64,000 nucleotides of DNA from Corynebacterium guangdongense (GTDB lineage Bacteria; Actinomycetota; Actinomycetes; Mycobacteriales; Mycobacteriaceae). The translations under genes and the position numbers were made by a program. Under the pieces are notes generated by a model. It saw nothing but the letters and a program-made list of their open reading frames with translations. It searched no databases and was not told the DNA's origin. Where the stretch lies: positions 2,108,001-2,172,000 of the forward strand of contig NZ_CP047654.1 in NCBI RefSeq assembly GCF_030408915.1, read 5' to 3'. How positions within the stretch are numbered: the stretch's first letter is position 1; each line of letters starts with the position of its first letter. Positions 9,422 to 18,276 of the stretch are shown here, piece by piece.

Positions 9422-10093
9422 GCGGCCCTCGGCCGCGGCCTTCTTGGCGGCGACCTTCGCGACGATCGCGTCGACGCGGGCCCGCTCCTCCAGGAACGCC
9501 GGGGGGTTCCCGCCGCGGCGGGAGCGCGTGTAGGCGCGATGGGTGTCGGCCACGGTGCTCAGCCAGCCCTCCGTGACCTCGCTGACCAGGGTGCCGATCC
9601 GCGCGTACATGTGCGGCAGGGACACGGCGTCGAGGTTGCGGGCCACGCGGTCGGTCTGCTGCAGCGTGAACTCCACCAGCTCGCTCAGGTGCTGGACGGT
9701 CAGCTCGGTGCGGGCGTCGAGGGCGTCGTGAAGCTGGGAGATGGCCAGCGGCGTGGCGCCGGTCGGGTGGAGCTCCTCGAGGCCGTGGGCGTCGAGAAGC
9801 TCGGGCTCCGGCAGGCGGGCGTGGTCGGAGGCGGAGGCCGAGAGGATGCCGGCGCGCACGCCCGAGGTCAGCGCCTGGCGCAGGCCGATGAGCTCGCCGA
9901 CGATGCGGCGGGCGTCGCGGCGGGCGTCGTCGACGATCTCGTCGAACTCGGCCAGGCAGTCTCCGGCCAGCTCGCCGTCGAAGTCGGCGACGGACTCGGC
10001 GATGTGCTCGATGTACTCGGCGACCTCGTCACCGATGTTGTAGATTTCCTGGGTCAGTTCCCGGTGACGCAGCTGCGCAGCAATTTTCTGCAT
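9407..10093 (-). CDS. Conserved helical protein of unknown function
   Basis: I do not recognise a named family. The 228-aa product (ATG 10093) is acidic and almost entirely helical by composition, without a signal peptide, membrane segment or cysteine cluster. Blocks such as IGDEVAEYIEHIAESVADFDG and DEIVDDARRDARRIVGELIG look like long amphipathic helices, and the last 20 residues are Ala/Lys rich. A TTG at 10117 would add eight residues. It lies alone between convergent CNNM and codirectional fadD. Codon use resembles its neighbours, so it is likely a real, vertically inherited gene. Confidence 0.8.
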   Translation of the reverse strand: MQKIAAQLRHRELTQEIYNIGDEVAEYIEHIAESVADFDGELAGDCLAEFDEIVDDARRDARRIVGELIGLRQALTSGVRAGILSASASDHARLPEPELLDAHGLEELHPTGATPLAISQLHDALDARTELTVQHLSELVEFTLQQTDRVARNLDAVSLPHMYARIGTLVSEVTEGWLSTVADTHRAYTRSRRGGNPPAFLEERARVDAIVAKVAAKKAAAEGRNFAS

Positions 10094-10218
10094 GGTGAGC
10101 GGGCCACCCCTTCCCAATCCGGCGTTACTGACCCCCGGCCGACGCCGGGGTCCTGCTTGCTGTTCGTTGACTCTAAGACACTTGCTGGCAAATAACTGGA
10201 CGACACGCGGGAGACGCC

Positions 10219-10243
10219 GGGGACCGCCCCCCTAGCGGTCCCC
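10219..10243 (-). terminator. Hairpin over the end of fadD
   Basis: GGGGACCGC (10219-10227) pairs perfectly with GCGGTCCCC (10235-10243) across a seven-base loop that contains the fadD stop codon. Probable terminator, though no T-run follows. Confidence 0.55.
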
Positions 10244-12088
10244 GTAGAGCGCGTCGATGTCCTCGGCGAAGCGCTGGAAGACGACGTTGCGCTTGACCTT
10301 CAGGGTCGGGGTCAGCTCGTTCTCCTCCTCCGAGAGATCGCGGTCGAGGATGCGGAACTTCTTGATGGCCTCCGCGTTGCTGACGGTGGCGTTGGCGACG
10401 TTGATCGCGTCCTGCACCTCGGCCCGGAGCTGGGAGTCGGCCGCCAGGTCCTTGAGGCGGGTGTGCTCCGGGATGTTGCGGTCGGCCTTCCAGCGGGCCA
10501 GCTCGTCCGGGTCGAGGGTCACCAGCACCCCGATGAAGGGCTTGCCGTCGCCGACGAGCAGCGCCTGGGAGATCAGCGGGTGCTGGCGCAGCAGCTCCTC
10601 CATCGGTCCCGGGGAGACGTTCTTGCCGCCGGCGGTGACGATGAGGTCCTTCTTGCGCCCGGTGATGGTGATGTGGCCGGATTCGGCGATCTCGCCGAGG
10701 TCACCGGTGTTGAACCAGCCGTCGTGGAAGGCTTCCGCCGTGGCCTCCGGGTTGTGCCAGTACTGGGTGATCACGCCGCCACCGGTGAGGAGGATCTCGC
10801 CGTCCTCGTTGATCCTGGCCCCGTAGCCGTTGAGGGGCTTGCCGACGGTGCCGATCCGCTGGGGCTCGAAGTCCACGGCCGCGGCGGCGGTGGTCTCGGT
10901 CAACCCGTAGCCCTCGTAGACCGGCACGCCCAGGCCGCGGAAGAAATGGGAGAGCTCGGCGGACATGGCCGAGCCGCCGGTGATGGCGTACTGCACCTGG
11001 CCGCCGAGGGCGTCCCTGATCTTGGAGTAGACCAGCCGGTCGTAGAGGCTGCGCTGGGTGCTCAGCAGACGCGACGGCCCCTCCGGGGTGTCCAGCGCCT
11101 GGGAGTACTCGACGGCGACGCGCTCGGCCCGCTTGAAGATCTGCAGCGACAGGCCGCCCTTGTCGGCGGCCTTGTTGTAGGCGCCGTTGCGGACCTTCTC
11201 GAAGACGCGCGGCACGCCCAGGACCAGGTCCGGGCGCATCCGCTGCAGGGCCATGGTCAGGGTGGAGGTGTCCGACCAGTGCGACTGGGTGGAGCCGGCC
11301 ACGGTCATCGCCAGCGACACGGCGCGGGCCAGCACGTGCGCCATCGGCAGGTACATGACGATGCGGGTGCCGTGGCCGGCGATCTGGCCGATCTCGGCGG
11401 TCAGGATGGCCCGGACCTGGAAGATCCAGTTGTAGTGGCTGATGAAGCAGCCCTTGGGCTTGCCGGTGGTGCCGGAGGTGTAGACCAGGCTGGCCAGGTC
11501 CTCGTGGCGGATGCCGGCGACGCGCTCATCGATCTCGGCGTCGTCGACGGAACGGCCCTCGAACTTCAGGGTCTCGACGCCGCCGGTGTTGATCTCGAGG
11601 ATGCGGCGCAGCTGGGTCGGGGAATCCGCCAGCTTCGGGGTCCCGTCCTCCTGCAGCAGCAGGTGCTCCAGCGAGGCGGTGTTCTCCCGGGTCTCGGCGA
11701 TCGCCAGGACCGCGCCCGAGTCCTCGATGATCCACTGGATCTGGTCGTGGGAGGAGGAGGGGTAGATCGGCACGGAGGCGGCGCCGGCGGCCCAGATGGC
11801 GAAATCCAGCAGGGACCACTCGTAGCGGGTGGCCGAGAGCAGGGCCACGCGATCGCCCGGCTGCACGCCCATGGCCACCAGCCCCTTGGCCACCTCGTAG
11901 ACCTCGGCGGCGAACTCCCGGGCGGTGACGTTGACCCACTCGTAGTTGGCGGGGCGGTTGAACAGCAGCACGTGCGGGTGCGCCTTGGCCCCGGCCAGCA
12001 GCGCGGAGAGGCAGTTCTCGTCCTCGCGCAGTTCGAAGCCTGCGGGGGTGTGGAACTCCCGGGCCGTGTTGTCACTGGTCTCGCTCAC
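10232..12088 (-). CDS. fadD: Long-chain fatty-acid--CoA ligase (FadD15-like)
   Basis: Adenylate-forming enzyme that activates fatty acids to acyl-CoA by way of acyl-AMP. The AMP-binding P-loop SLVYTSGTTGKPKG is at about residue 205, the GYGLTETT motif near 395, the hinge GRKKDLIVTAGGKNVSPG near 490, and a C-terminal lysine region follows. At 618 aa it matches FadD15-type proteins of mycolic-acid bacteria. The GTG start at 12088 has an AGGAGG ribosome binding site. It is divergent from malQ across 142 bp; a hairpin overlaps its stop codon. Confidence 0.93.
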   Translation of the reverse strand: MSETSDNTAREFHTPAGFELREDENCLSALLAGAKAHPHVLLFNRPANYEWVNVTAREFAAEVYEVAKGLVAMGVQPGDRVALLSATRYEWSLLDFAIWAAGAASVPIYPSSSHDQIQWIIEDSGAVLAIAETRENTASLEHLLLQEDGTPKLADSPTQLRRILEINTGGVETLKFEGRSVDDAEIDERVAGIRHEDLASLVYTSGTTGKPKGCFISHYNWIFQVRAILTAEIGQIAGHGTRIVMYLPMAHVLARAVSLAMTVAGSTQSHWSDTSTLTMALQRMRPDLVLGVPRVFEKVRNGAYNKAADKGGLSLQIFKRAERVAVEYSQALDTPEGPSRLLSTQRSLYDRLVYSKIRDALGGQVQYAITGGSAMSAELSHFFRGLGVPVYEGYGLTETTAAAAVDFEPQRIGTVGKPLNGYGARINEDGEILLTGGGVITQYWHNPEATAEAFHDGWFNTGDLGEIAESGHITITGRKKDLIVTAGGKNVSPGPMEELLRQHPLISQALLVGDGKPFIGVLVTLDPDELARWKADRNIPEHTRLKDLAADSQLRAEVQDAINVANATVSNAEAIKKFRILDRDLSEEENELTPTLKVKRNVVFQRFAEDIDALYGDR

Positions 12089-12230
12089 GAGGTCCTCCTG
12101 TGGCTGTCGAAGAGTGGTCGAAAAAGGGGTGGCGCTGGGTGGCTTTCAACGCTACCCAATGATGGGGGGTGGAGGACACACCCACGCGTTCCGGGCGCAT
12201 TAATTCTGGTTGTTTGGCACTATTGGACCC

Positions 12231-14372
12231 GTGACTTATGAAGAAGCGTTGAAGGAACTGGCAACTTCCTACGGGATCGCGCCCCAGTACACCTCCATCT
12301 CTGGCCAGCAGGTCGTCGCCAGCACCGACACGCTGGTGAAGTTGCTGCGGGCGATGGGCGTGGACCTCGGGGACTCGGAGACGCCCACCGGGGAGGAGGT
12401 CGCCGCCGCCGCGGCCGCCCACCGCGCCGCACAGGCCTCGCTCCCCCTGCCGGAGACCATCGCCGTCGTGGAAGGCGATCCGAAGATCTTCAACGTGCAC
12501 GTGCACCACGGTGCCCCGGCCCGGGTCGACGTCGAGCTGGAGGACGGCGGGACCCGCGAGGTCGCCCAGGAGGAGAATTGGAGCGAACCGGTCGCCGTCG
12601 GGGAGGTCACCTGGGGCGAGGCCACCTTCCGCCTCCCGGCCGATCTGCCGACCGGCTACCACCGCCTCCGGCTGACCTCCGGCGAGCGCACCCACGAGGC
12701 CCGCCTGATCGTCTCGCCGGCCCGCTTGGCGACGACCGACCGTTTCGTCGAGGACAAGCGCTTCGGCGTGATGGCCCAGCTCTACTCCGCGCGCTCGGCG
12801 GAATCCTGGGGCATCGGCGACTTCCACGACCTGGGCCACCTCGCCGAGGTCCTGGCCGAGGAGATCGGCGCCGATTTCCTCCAGATCAACCCGCTGCACG
12901 CCGCCGAACCGCTGCCGCCGGTCGAGGACAGCCCCTACCTGCCGACCACCCGTCGTTTCACCAACCCGATCTACCTGCGCATCGAGGACATTCCGGAGTA
13001 CGGACAGCTCGACGCCGAGACCCGGGCCGAGATCCAGGCCGCCGCGGACGTGCTGCGCGCCGGCAACACCTCCGCCGAGCCCATCGAGCGCAACCCGATC
13101 TACCAACTCAAGCTGGACACCCTCCACGTCCTCCATGAGCTCGACCGCAGCCCGCAACGGCAGCGCGCCTTCGAGGACTACGTCGCCACCGAGGGCCCGG
13201 GCCTGGTCGACTTCGCCCGCTGGTGCGCGCAGCGTGAACTGGACCAGCAGTGGGCGGAGCGCCGCCACGCCATCGCCCCGGAGATCACCGAACTGGCCGG
13301 CTTCTACATGTGGCTGCAGTTCCTCTGCGACGAGCAGCTCGCCGCCGCCCAGCGCCGCGCACTCGACGCGGGCATGGCCATCGGCATCATGACCGACCTG
13401 GCCGTGGGCGTGCACCCGGGCGGCGCCGACGCCGAGACCCTCCGGCCGTGGCTCGCTCCGGACGCCTCGGTCGGCGCGCCGCCGGACCCCTTCAACCAGC
13501 AGGGCCAGGACTGGTCCCAGCCGCCGTGGAACCCGGCGGCCCTGCCGGGCGCGGAGTACGAGCCGTGGCGCGCGATGCTGCAGACGGTGCTGCGCCACTC
13601 CGGCGGCATCCGCGTCGACCACGTCATCGGCCTGTTCCGGCTGTTCTGGATGCCGCGCATGGAGCACCCCTCCACCGGCGCCTACGTCAACTACGACTTC
13701 GAGGCGATGCTCGGCGTCCTCACCCTCGAGGCGGAGCGGGCCGGCGCCGTCGTCATCGGCGAGGACCTGGGCACCGTCGAGCCCTGGGTCCGGGACGTCC
13801 TCGCCGCCCGCGGCGTGATGGGCACCTCGGTGCTGTGGTTCGAGTCCGGTCAGGGCGGCGAGCCGCTGGCCCAGGGGGACTACCGCACGCTGGCGCTGGC
13901 CAGCGTCGGCACGCACGACCTGCCGCCCACCGCCGGCTACCTCCAGGCCGAACACATCCACCTGCGCGAGCGCCTGGGCCTGCTGGAGACCGACGCCGAC
14001 AAGGAGGACGCCGACGACCTGCACTGGCAGGGCCGCGTGCTCGCCACCGCCCAGGCGGCCGGAGCCTTCGCGGGCACCGGCTCCGCAGACGTGGACTTCC
14101 ACCGGGCGGCCCGCGATCAGCGCGGCAGCGTCGAGGACCTCATCGTCGGTCTGCACCGCTTCATGGCGGGCACGCCGGCGGCGCTGATGGTGACCAACCT
14201 CGTCGACCTGGTCGGCGAGACGCGCACCCAGAACCAGCCGGGCACCAACTCCGCGCAGTACCCGAACTGGTGCATCCCGCTGGCCGACGCCGAGGGCGAC
14301 GCCGTCCTCATCGGCGACCTCGCGACCCGGGATCTGCTCCACCGCGTCGGGCAGGCCTCGGCCCGCTCCTAG
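12231..14372 (+). CDS. malQ: 4-alpha-glucanotransferase (amylomaltase)
   Basis: GH77 enzyme that transfers maltooligosaccharide units in maltose and glycogen metabolism. Motifs in order: WGIGDFHDLGHLAEV, FLQINPLHA, nucleophile region GGIRVDHVIGLFR, acid/base region VVIGEDLGTVE, and VGTHDLPPTAGY. An N-terminal extension of about 130 residues precedes the catalytic domain, as in actinobacterial MalQ. I place the start at GTG 12231 (713 aa), which gives MTYEEALKELATSYGI as the first residues; there is no clear ribosome binding site. A strong hairpin terminator follows. Confidence 0.95.
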   Translation: MTYEEALKELATSYGIAPQYTSISGQQVVASTDTLVKLLRAMGVDLGDSETPTGEEVAAAAAAHRAAQASLPLPETIAVVEGDPKIFNVHVHHGAPARVDVELEDGGTREVAQEENWSEPVAVGEVTWGEATFRLPADLPTGYHRLRLTSGERTHEARLIVSPARLATTDRFVEDKRFGVMAQLYSARSAESWGIGDFHDLGHLAEVLAEEIGADFLQINPLHAAEPLPPVEDSPYLPTTRRFTNPIYLRIEDIPEYGQLDAETRAEIQAAADVLRAGNTSAEPIERNPIYQLKLDTLHVLHELDRSPQRQRAFEDYVATEGPGLVDFARWCAQRELDQQWAERRHAIAPEITELAGFYMWLQFLCDEQLAAAQRRALDAGMAIGIMTDLAVGVHPGGADAETLRPWLAPDASVGAPPDPFNQQGQDWSQPPWNPAALPGAEYEPWRAMLQTVLRHSGGIRVDHVIGLFRLFWMPRMEHPSTGAYVNYDFEAMLGVLTLEAERAGAVVIGEDLGTVEPWVRDVLAARGVMGTSVLWFESGQGGEPLAQGDYRTLALASVGTHDLPPTAGYLQAEHIHLRERLGLLETDADKEDADDLHWQGRVLATAQAAGAFAGTGSADVDFHRAARDQRGSVEDLIVGLHRFMAGTPAALMVTNLVDLVGETRTQNQPGTNSAQYPNWCIPLADAEGDAVLIGDLATRDLLHRVGQASARS

Positions 14373-14390
14373 CCCTGGGATCACAACAGG

Positions 14391-14424
14391 CGCGGCCCCA
14401 CCGGTTGGTACCGGTGGGGCCGCG
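14391..14424. terminator. Terminator hairpin between malQ and a convergent small gene
   Basis: CGCGGCCCCACCGG (14391-14404) and CCGGTGGGGCCGCG (14411-14424) form a perfect 14-bp stem with a six-base loop. It lies in the 59-bp gap between convergent genes and could serve both strands. Confidence 0.8.
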
Positions 14425-14431
14425 TTCGCCT

Positions 14432-14572
14432 CTAGAGCAGGGAGATCAGGTAGCCGACGAGGACGATCGCCAGCATGACCCAGAGGGATTTCGTCACGAG
14501 GGACTCCGGGTAGCGGCGCCGCTGCTTCGGCAGCTTCTTGTCCTGCTTTCGCAGTTCCTCGGGATTAGCCAT
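14432..14572 (-). CDS. Small single-pass membrane protein (46 aa)
   Basis: The peptide has a charged N-terminal half (ANPEELRKQDKKLPKQRRR) followed by one hydrophobic helix of about 17 residues ending at the C-terminus (WVMLAIVLVGYLISLL). ATG 14572, stop TAG at 14434-14432. Length, positive-inside layout and an intact frame between a terminator and the next gene support a real gene. It resembles the small uncharacterised membrane proteins that actinobacteria carry in this neighbourhood; no function can be given. Confidence 0.7.
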   Translation of the reverse strand: MANPEELRKQDKKLPKQRRRYPESLVTKSLWVMLAIVLVGYLISLL

Positions 14573-14616
14573 GCGTCCCACTGTACCCAGCCCCGGCGGC
14601 GGGACCGAAACCCCGG

Positions 14617-14802
14617 TCACCCCTGGTCGGAGAACTGGCGGCGCAGCCAGGCCCAGCCCTCGTCCAGGAGCCACAGCAGGACCCAGGCGATGACGGCGGC
14701 CATGCCCACCAACACCACCAGCACCAGCGGGACCTGCACCCACAGCGGCGCGGCGGTCAGGTGCTGGGCGATCCAGTCCCCGATCGCCGTCACCCAGCTC
14801 AT
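14617..14802 (-). CDS. Small membrane protein (61 aa)
   Basis: The product begins MSWVTAIGDWIAQHLTAAP, has one strong membrane segment of about 22 residues (VQVPLVLVVLVGMAAVIAWV) and ends in a tryptophan- and arginine-rich tail WAWLRRQFSDQG. Its ATG overlaps the TGA of the M3 peptidase gene by four bases (14799-14802), which implies translational coupling and a shared transcript. The function is unknown; a membrane partner of the upstream peptidase is possible but is inference only. Confidence 0.72.
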   Translation of the reverse strand: MSWVTAIGDWIAQHLTAAPLWVQVPLVLVVLVGMAAVIAWVLLWLLDEGWAWLRRQFSDQG

Positions 14803-16811
14803 CGCACGTCCGCGCCGACCAGACCGCGGCGCTCCAGCAGCGGACGCACGTCCTTGTCGCGGCCGCGCAGCGTCGCGAAGGCGTCGCCGTAGTCGCGCGA
14901 GGCCCCGGTGGCGAGGATGAGCTCGCGGAAGCGCTGGCCGGCGGCGCGCTTGTCGTCCTGGCCGCTGAACCAATCGAAGCCGTCGGCGTCGAGGGCCTCG
15001 GCCCACAGATAGGAGTAGTAGCCGGCGGAGTAACCGCCGCCGAAGATGTGGTTGAAGTACGCGGAACGGTAGCGCGGAGCGAGCTCCTCGACGACCAGGC
15101 CGGCCTCCCGCAACGCCTCGGCCTCGAAGGCGTCGACGTCGCTGACCGCGGCGGCCTGGGCCGGGCTGAGGCGGTGCCAGGCCAGGTCGATGATGGCGGC
15201 GGCGAGATACTCGGCGGTGGCGAAGCCCTGACCGAACTGGCGCAGGTCACGCACCGCGTCGAGAAGTTCCTCGGGGATGACCTCCCCGGTCTCGACGTGG
15301 CGGGCGTAGTGACGCACGACCTCGGGCTCGAAGGCCCAATTCTCGTTGATCTGGGAGGGGAACTCGACCCAGTCGCGCGGGACGTTGGTGCCGGAGAAGC
15401 GCGGGTAGCGCACGTCGGAGAGCAGGCCGTGCAGGGCGTGGCCGAACTCGTGGAAGAGGGTGGTTACCTCATCGACACTCAGCAGCGGCTGGGAGCCGTC
15501 GGTGGGCATGGTGATGCTCATGACGTTGACGACCACGGGGCGGGAGCCGGTCAGCCTCGACTGCTGCCGGAAGGTGGACATCCACGCTCCGCCGCGCTTG
15601 GTCGGGCGGGCGGAGTAGTCGGTCAGGAGCAGACCCAGTCCCTGTCCCCCGTTGTCGGGGGAGTCGAAAACCTCCCAGACGTGGACGTCCTCCCGATAGG
15701 CCTTCAGATCCTCGCGACGCTCGACCGTGATCCCGTAGAGCAGGTGGGCGGCGTGGAAGACGCCGTCGACGAGGACGCGGTCGAGGGGGAAGTACGCGGC
15801 CAGCTCGGCGGTGTCGACGTCGAGCTCCTCCTCCGCCCGGCGCGCCTGCCAGTAGGGCCAGTCGGCGCCGTCGACCTCTCCGCCGGCGAGTTCGCCGGCA
15901 AGCTTGCGTTCGGCGGCGGCGTTGGCGCTGGCGGCCGGGGCCAGATCGCGCAGCAGGTTGGCGGCGGCCTCCGGGGTGCCCGCGGTCTCCTCCTCGATGA
16001 CGTAGTCGGCGTGGGTGTCGTAGCCGAGCAGGCGCGCCTTCTCCGCGCGCAGGCGGACCTGCTCAAGGAGATTCTCCTCGTTGGCGCCGCGCCCGCGCAG
16101 CTGGGAGGCCTCGTAGAGGCGGCGGCGGGCCTTGGCCGAGCGCAGGCTCTCCTGCCGGGACTGGACGCTGGGCAGCTCGATGGCGATGACGTAGCCGCCG
16201 GTGCCGGTGTCGATGCCCAGCTGGCGGGCGGCGTTGATCTGGGACTGCGGCAGGCCCTCAAGCTCGGCGACGGTGTCGAACCTGACGGCCAGTTCCCGGG
16301 TGTGGGTCAGCAGGGTGCGGCCGAACTGCTCGCTCAGGACGGACAGGCGCTGGTTGATCTCGGAGAGGCGGGCCTTGTCTGCCTCGCCGAGGTCGGCGCC
16401 GCGGCGGCGGAAAGCACGCAGGAGGTGCTCGTGGAGGCGGCGGGACTCCTCGTCCGCGGGCACCTCGACGGCCTGCAGCCGGGCGTAGAGCCCGGGGTTC
16501 TGGTAGATCGCGTCCGCGTGCGCGGAGAGGGCCGGCACGATCTCCTCGGCGACCTCCTCGAAGCCCTCGTCGACGTCGGTGCCCTGCAGGTTGAAGAACC
16601 AGGCGGTGGCACGGTCGAGCACCGCGCCGGAGCGCTCCAGGGCCTCGACGGTGTTCTCCCAGGTCGGCTGAGTCTCCGCGAGGATGGCGGCGATTTCGGC
16701 GTTCTGCCGGGCAATCCCCTCGGTGACGGCGGGGGCCACGTGCTCGAGGCGGAGGGCGGCGAAGTCCGGGAGGCCGTACGGCAGGGTCGACTCAGTCAGG
16801 AAAGGATTCAT
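14799..16811 (-). CDS. M3-family oligopeptidase (oligopeptidase A / Dcp type)
   Basis: Cytoplasmic zinc metallopeptidase that degrades short peptides. The zinc site is TLFHEFGHALHG (HExxH) about two-thirds along the 670-aa protein, with the downstream GGYSAGYYSYLWAEALDADG block typical of M3 enzymes. The ATG at 16811 (MNPFLTES) is preceded by TAGCAT and exactly seven bases, so a leaderless start is likely; an upstream ATG at 16820 lies within that box. It is divergent from the esterase gene with start codons only 48 bases apart. Oligopeptidase A versus dipeptidyl carboxypeptidase cannot be settled by eye. Confidence 0.92.
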   Translation of the reverse strand: MNPFLTESTLPYGLPDFAALRLEHVAPAVTEGIARQNAEIAAILAETQPTWENTVEALERSGAVLDRATAWFFNLQGTDVDEGFEEVAEEIVPALSAHADAIYQNPGLYARLQAVEVPADEESRRLHEHLLRAFRRRGADLGEADKARLSEINQRLSVLSEQFGRTLLTHTRELAVRFDTVAELEGLPQSQINAARQLGIDTGTGGYVIAIELPSVQSRQESLRSAKARRRLYEASQLRGRGANEENLLEQVRLRAEKARLLGYDTHADYVIEEETAGTPEAAANLLRDLAPAASANAAAERKLAGELAGGEVDGADWPYWQARRAEEELDVDTAELAAYFPLDRVLVDGVFHAAHLLYGITVERREDLKAYREDVHVWEVFDSPDNGGQGLGLLLTDYSARPTKRGGAWMSTFRQQSRLTGSRPVVVNVMSITMPTDGSQPLLSVDEVTTLFHEFGHALHGLLSDVRYPRFSGTNVPRDWVEFPSQINENWAFEPEVVRHYARHVETGEVIPEELLDAVRDLRQFGQGFATAEYLAAAIIDLAWHRLSPAQAAAVSDVDAFEAEALREAGLVVEELAPRYRSAYFNHIFGGGYSAGYYSYLWAEALDADGFDWFSGQDDKRAAGQRFRELILATGASRDYGDAFATLRGRDKDVRPLLERRGLVGADVR

Positions 16812-16818
16812 GGGGAAC

Positions 16819-16824
16819 ATGCTA
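16819..16824 (-). promoter_or_regulatory. -10 box TAGCAT of the M3 peptidase gene
   Basis: TAGCAT, then GTTCCCC (seven bases), then ATG on the minus strand. The divergent esterase box lies at 16847-16852, so the two promoters must share their -35 space. Confidence 0.6.
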
Positions 16825-16846
16825 GCTGTCGCGTCCGACACGCCGT

Positions 16847-16852
16847 TATGCT
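16847..16852 (+). promoter_or_regulatory. -10 box TATGCT of the carboxylesterase gene
   Basis: TATGCT, then CAGTCTC (seven bases), then GTG at 16860. This spacing decides the GTG rather than the ATG at 16848, which lies within the box itself. Confidence 0.6.
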
Positions 16853-16859
16853 CAGTCTC

Positions 16860-18149
16860 GTGAACACCGTTGCCCCGCGCCCCCTGCGCCCCGTCACCGT
16901 CGACTGCCCGGCCGGCGCCGTCACCGGACTCGACGACGGACAGACCCACCGCTTCCACTCCATCGAGTACTCCCTCATCGGCGGCCCCTTCGACGACGCC
17001 GCCCCACGCCCGGGCGGCCAGGTCATCGACGCGACCGCGCCGCGGCCCGAGGCCATCGCACTCTCGGTGACCACGCCCTCGGGCGCGCAACCCCTCGCCG
17101 ATCTGCCGGTCATCGTCTACATCCACGGCGGCCGCTACGAGAAGGGCTCGCACACCGACCCGCGCGCCGACGGCGGCCCCAACGCCGCCCACGGCATCAT
17201 CACCGTCCAGATCGGCTACCGCACGAAGCTTCCCGGTTTCGTCCGTTTCCACGACGACGCGCCGACCCACTACCGCGGCATCGACGACTGCCTCCTCGGC
17301 CTGGAGTGGGTGCAGGAGAACATCGAGGCCTTCGGCGGGGACCCCACCAACGTCACGCTGGTGGGACAGTCGGCGGGCGCGTCGACGGCGATGTGGCTGA
17401 CCCGCCGGGACCACTACCGCGGCGCTTTTCGACGCGTCGTGGCCCTGTCCCCCAGCTTCCCGCGCAACTCCTTCGAGAAGCGCAAATGGCTCCTGCGCCA
17501 GACCACGGGCCTGCCCATCACCCGCGACCACCTGCACCGCTGGGCGCGGCGCAACCCGAAGCGGCTGGACCGCGGCTACGGGCGCTTCCGTTTCTGGCTG
17601 GGCCTGGGCATGGCGCTGGGCCCCTACCCGCTGGACCCGGGTCAACAGGCCGACGTCCCGATCGTGGTGAGCTCGACCGCCGACGAGTTCTACACGATGC
17701 CCGCCGCCGAGAAGCTGGACCGGATGGGCCTGGGCGTCCTCGGCGTGCGCGTCATGGGCCGGCTCATGGGCACCAAGAAGGTCGGCGCCTGGCTTCGGGG
17801 CGCCCGGGCCATCGACCCGAAGCACGTGGCGGGCCGGCTGGTCGGTGACGTCAACACCCGCCGCTGGGTGCTGCAGATCGCCGACCACACCCCGGGCCCG
17901 CTGTGGATGGTGGAGTTCACCGGCGAAGCGGATCAGCCGGCGCTGCACTCCCGCGACATCCGTCCCCTCTTCGGGGTCATCGAGTCGCCCATCCACGACT
18001 GGCTGGTCAATTTCGCCACCACGGGTGAGCCGGGCTTCCCGCAGTACCACGAGGGCAAACAGGCGCTGCGGGTACGTCTGGCCACCGGGGAGACCTCACC
18101 GGCGGTGGATCCGCTCGGCTACATCCGGGGCACGATGAAGGACGTGTAG
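16860..18149 (+). CDS. Type-B carboxylesterase/lipase-like hydrolase
   Basis: Alpha/beta hydrolase of the carboxylesterase family. The oxyanion-hole motif is VIVYIHGGRYEKGS and the nucleophile elbow is VGQSAGAS, with the WVQENIEAFGGDPTNVT block directly upstream as in all type-B esterases. At 429 aa it is shorter than the usual 500 or so. There is no signal peptide, so it is probably cytoplasmic; the substrate is unknown. GTG 16860 is chosen from the leaderless promoter spacing. It converges on idi across a gap filled with regularly spaced palindromes. Confidence 0.88.
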   Translation: MNTVAPRPLRPVTVDCPAGAVTGLDDGQTHRFHSIEYSLIGGPFDDAAPRPGGQVIDATAPRPEAIALSVTTPSGAQPLADLPVIVYIHGGRYEKGSHTDPRADGGPNAAHGIITVQIGYRTKLPGFVRFHDDAPTHYRGIDDCLLGLEWVQENIEAFGGDPTNVTLVGQSAGASTAMWLTRRDHYRGAFRRVVALSPSFPRNSFEKRKWLLRQTTGLPITRDHLHRWARRNPKRLDRGYGRFRFWLGLGMALGPYPLDPGQQADVPIVVSSTADEFYTMPAAEKLDRMGLGVLGVRVMGRLMGTKKVGAWLRGARAIDPKHVAGRLVGDVNTRRWVLQIADHTPGPLWMVEFTGEADQPALHSRDIRPLFGVIESPIHDWLVNFATTGEPGFPQYHEGKQALRVRLATGETSPAVDPLGYIRGTMKDV

Positions 18150-18174
18150 GGCGCCGCGGTTCGGTCGGGGCGTC

Positions 18175-18254
18175 CTGCAATATCACGCACCCCGAGCCCG
18201 GGCCTACTGTGCAATTACACGGTAAGCACCAACTCCGGGGTCGTGTAATTACAC
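18175..18254. repeat. Array of three 12-bp palindromes at exact 34-bp steps (array 1)
   Basis: Units are CTGCAATATCAC (18175-18186, degenerate), GTGCAATTACAC (18209-18220) and GTGTAATTACAC (18243-18254). Centres are 34 bp apart, separated by 22-base spacers that differ in sequence. The array fills the gap between the convergent esterase and idi genes. The same consensus GTGYAATTRCAC and the same 34-bp step recur at 42988-43067. Confidence 0.85.
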
Positions 18255-18276
18255 GCATCCCCGGCAGTGGCCTTTC

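Noticed and set aside
15048..16847. Very long open frame antisense to the M3 peptidase gene, continuous with the esterase frame
   Set aside because: Its residues are low-complexity Gly/Val/Ala/Asp, an artefact of GC-rich third positions, while the opposite strand encodes a clear peptidase. The esterase homology begins only at 16860.
18175..18254. CRISPR array
   Set aside because: The repeat is a 12-bp palindrome with 22-bp spacers and only three units, and no cas gene is present in the window.
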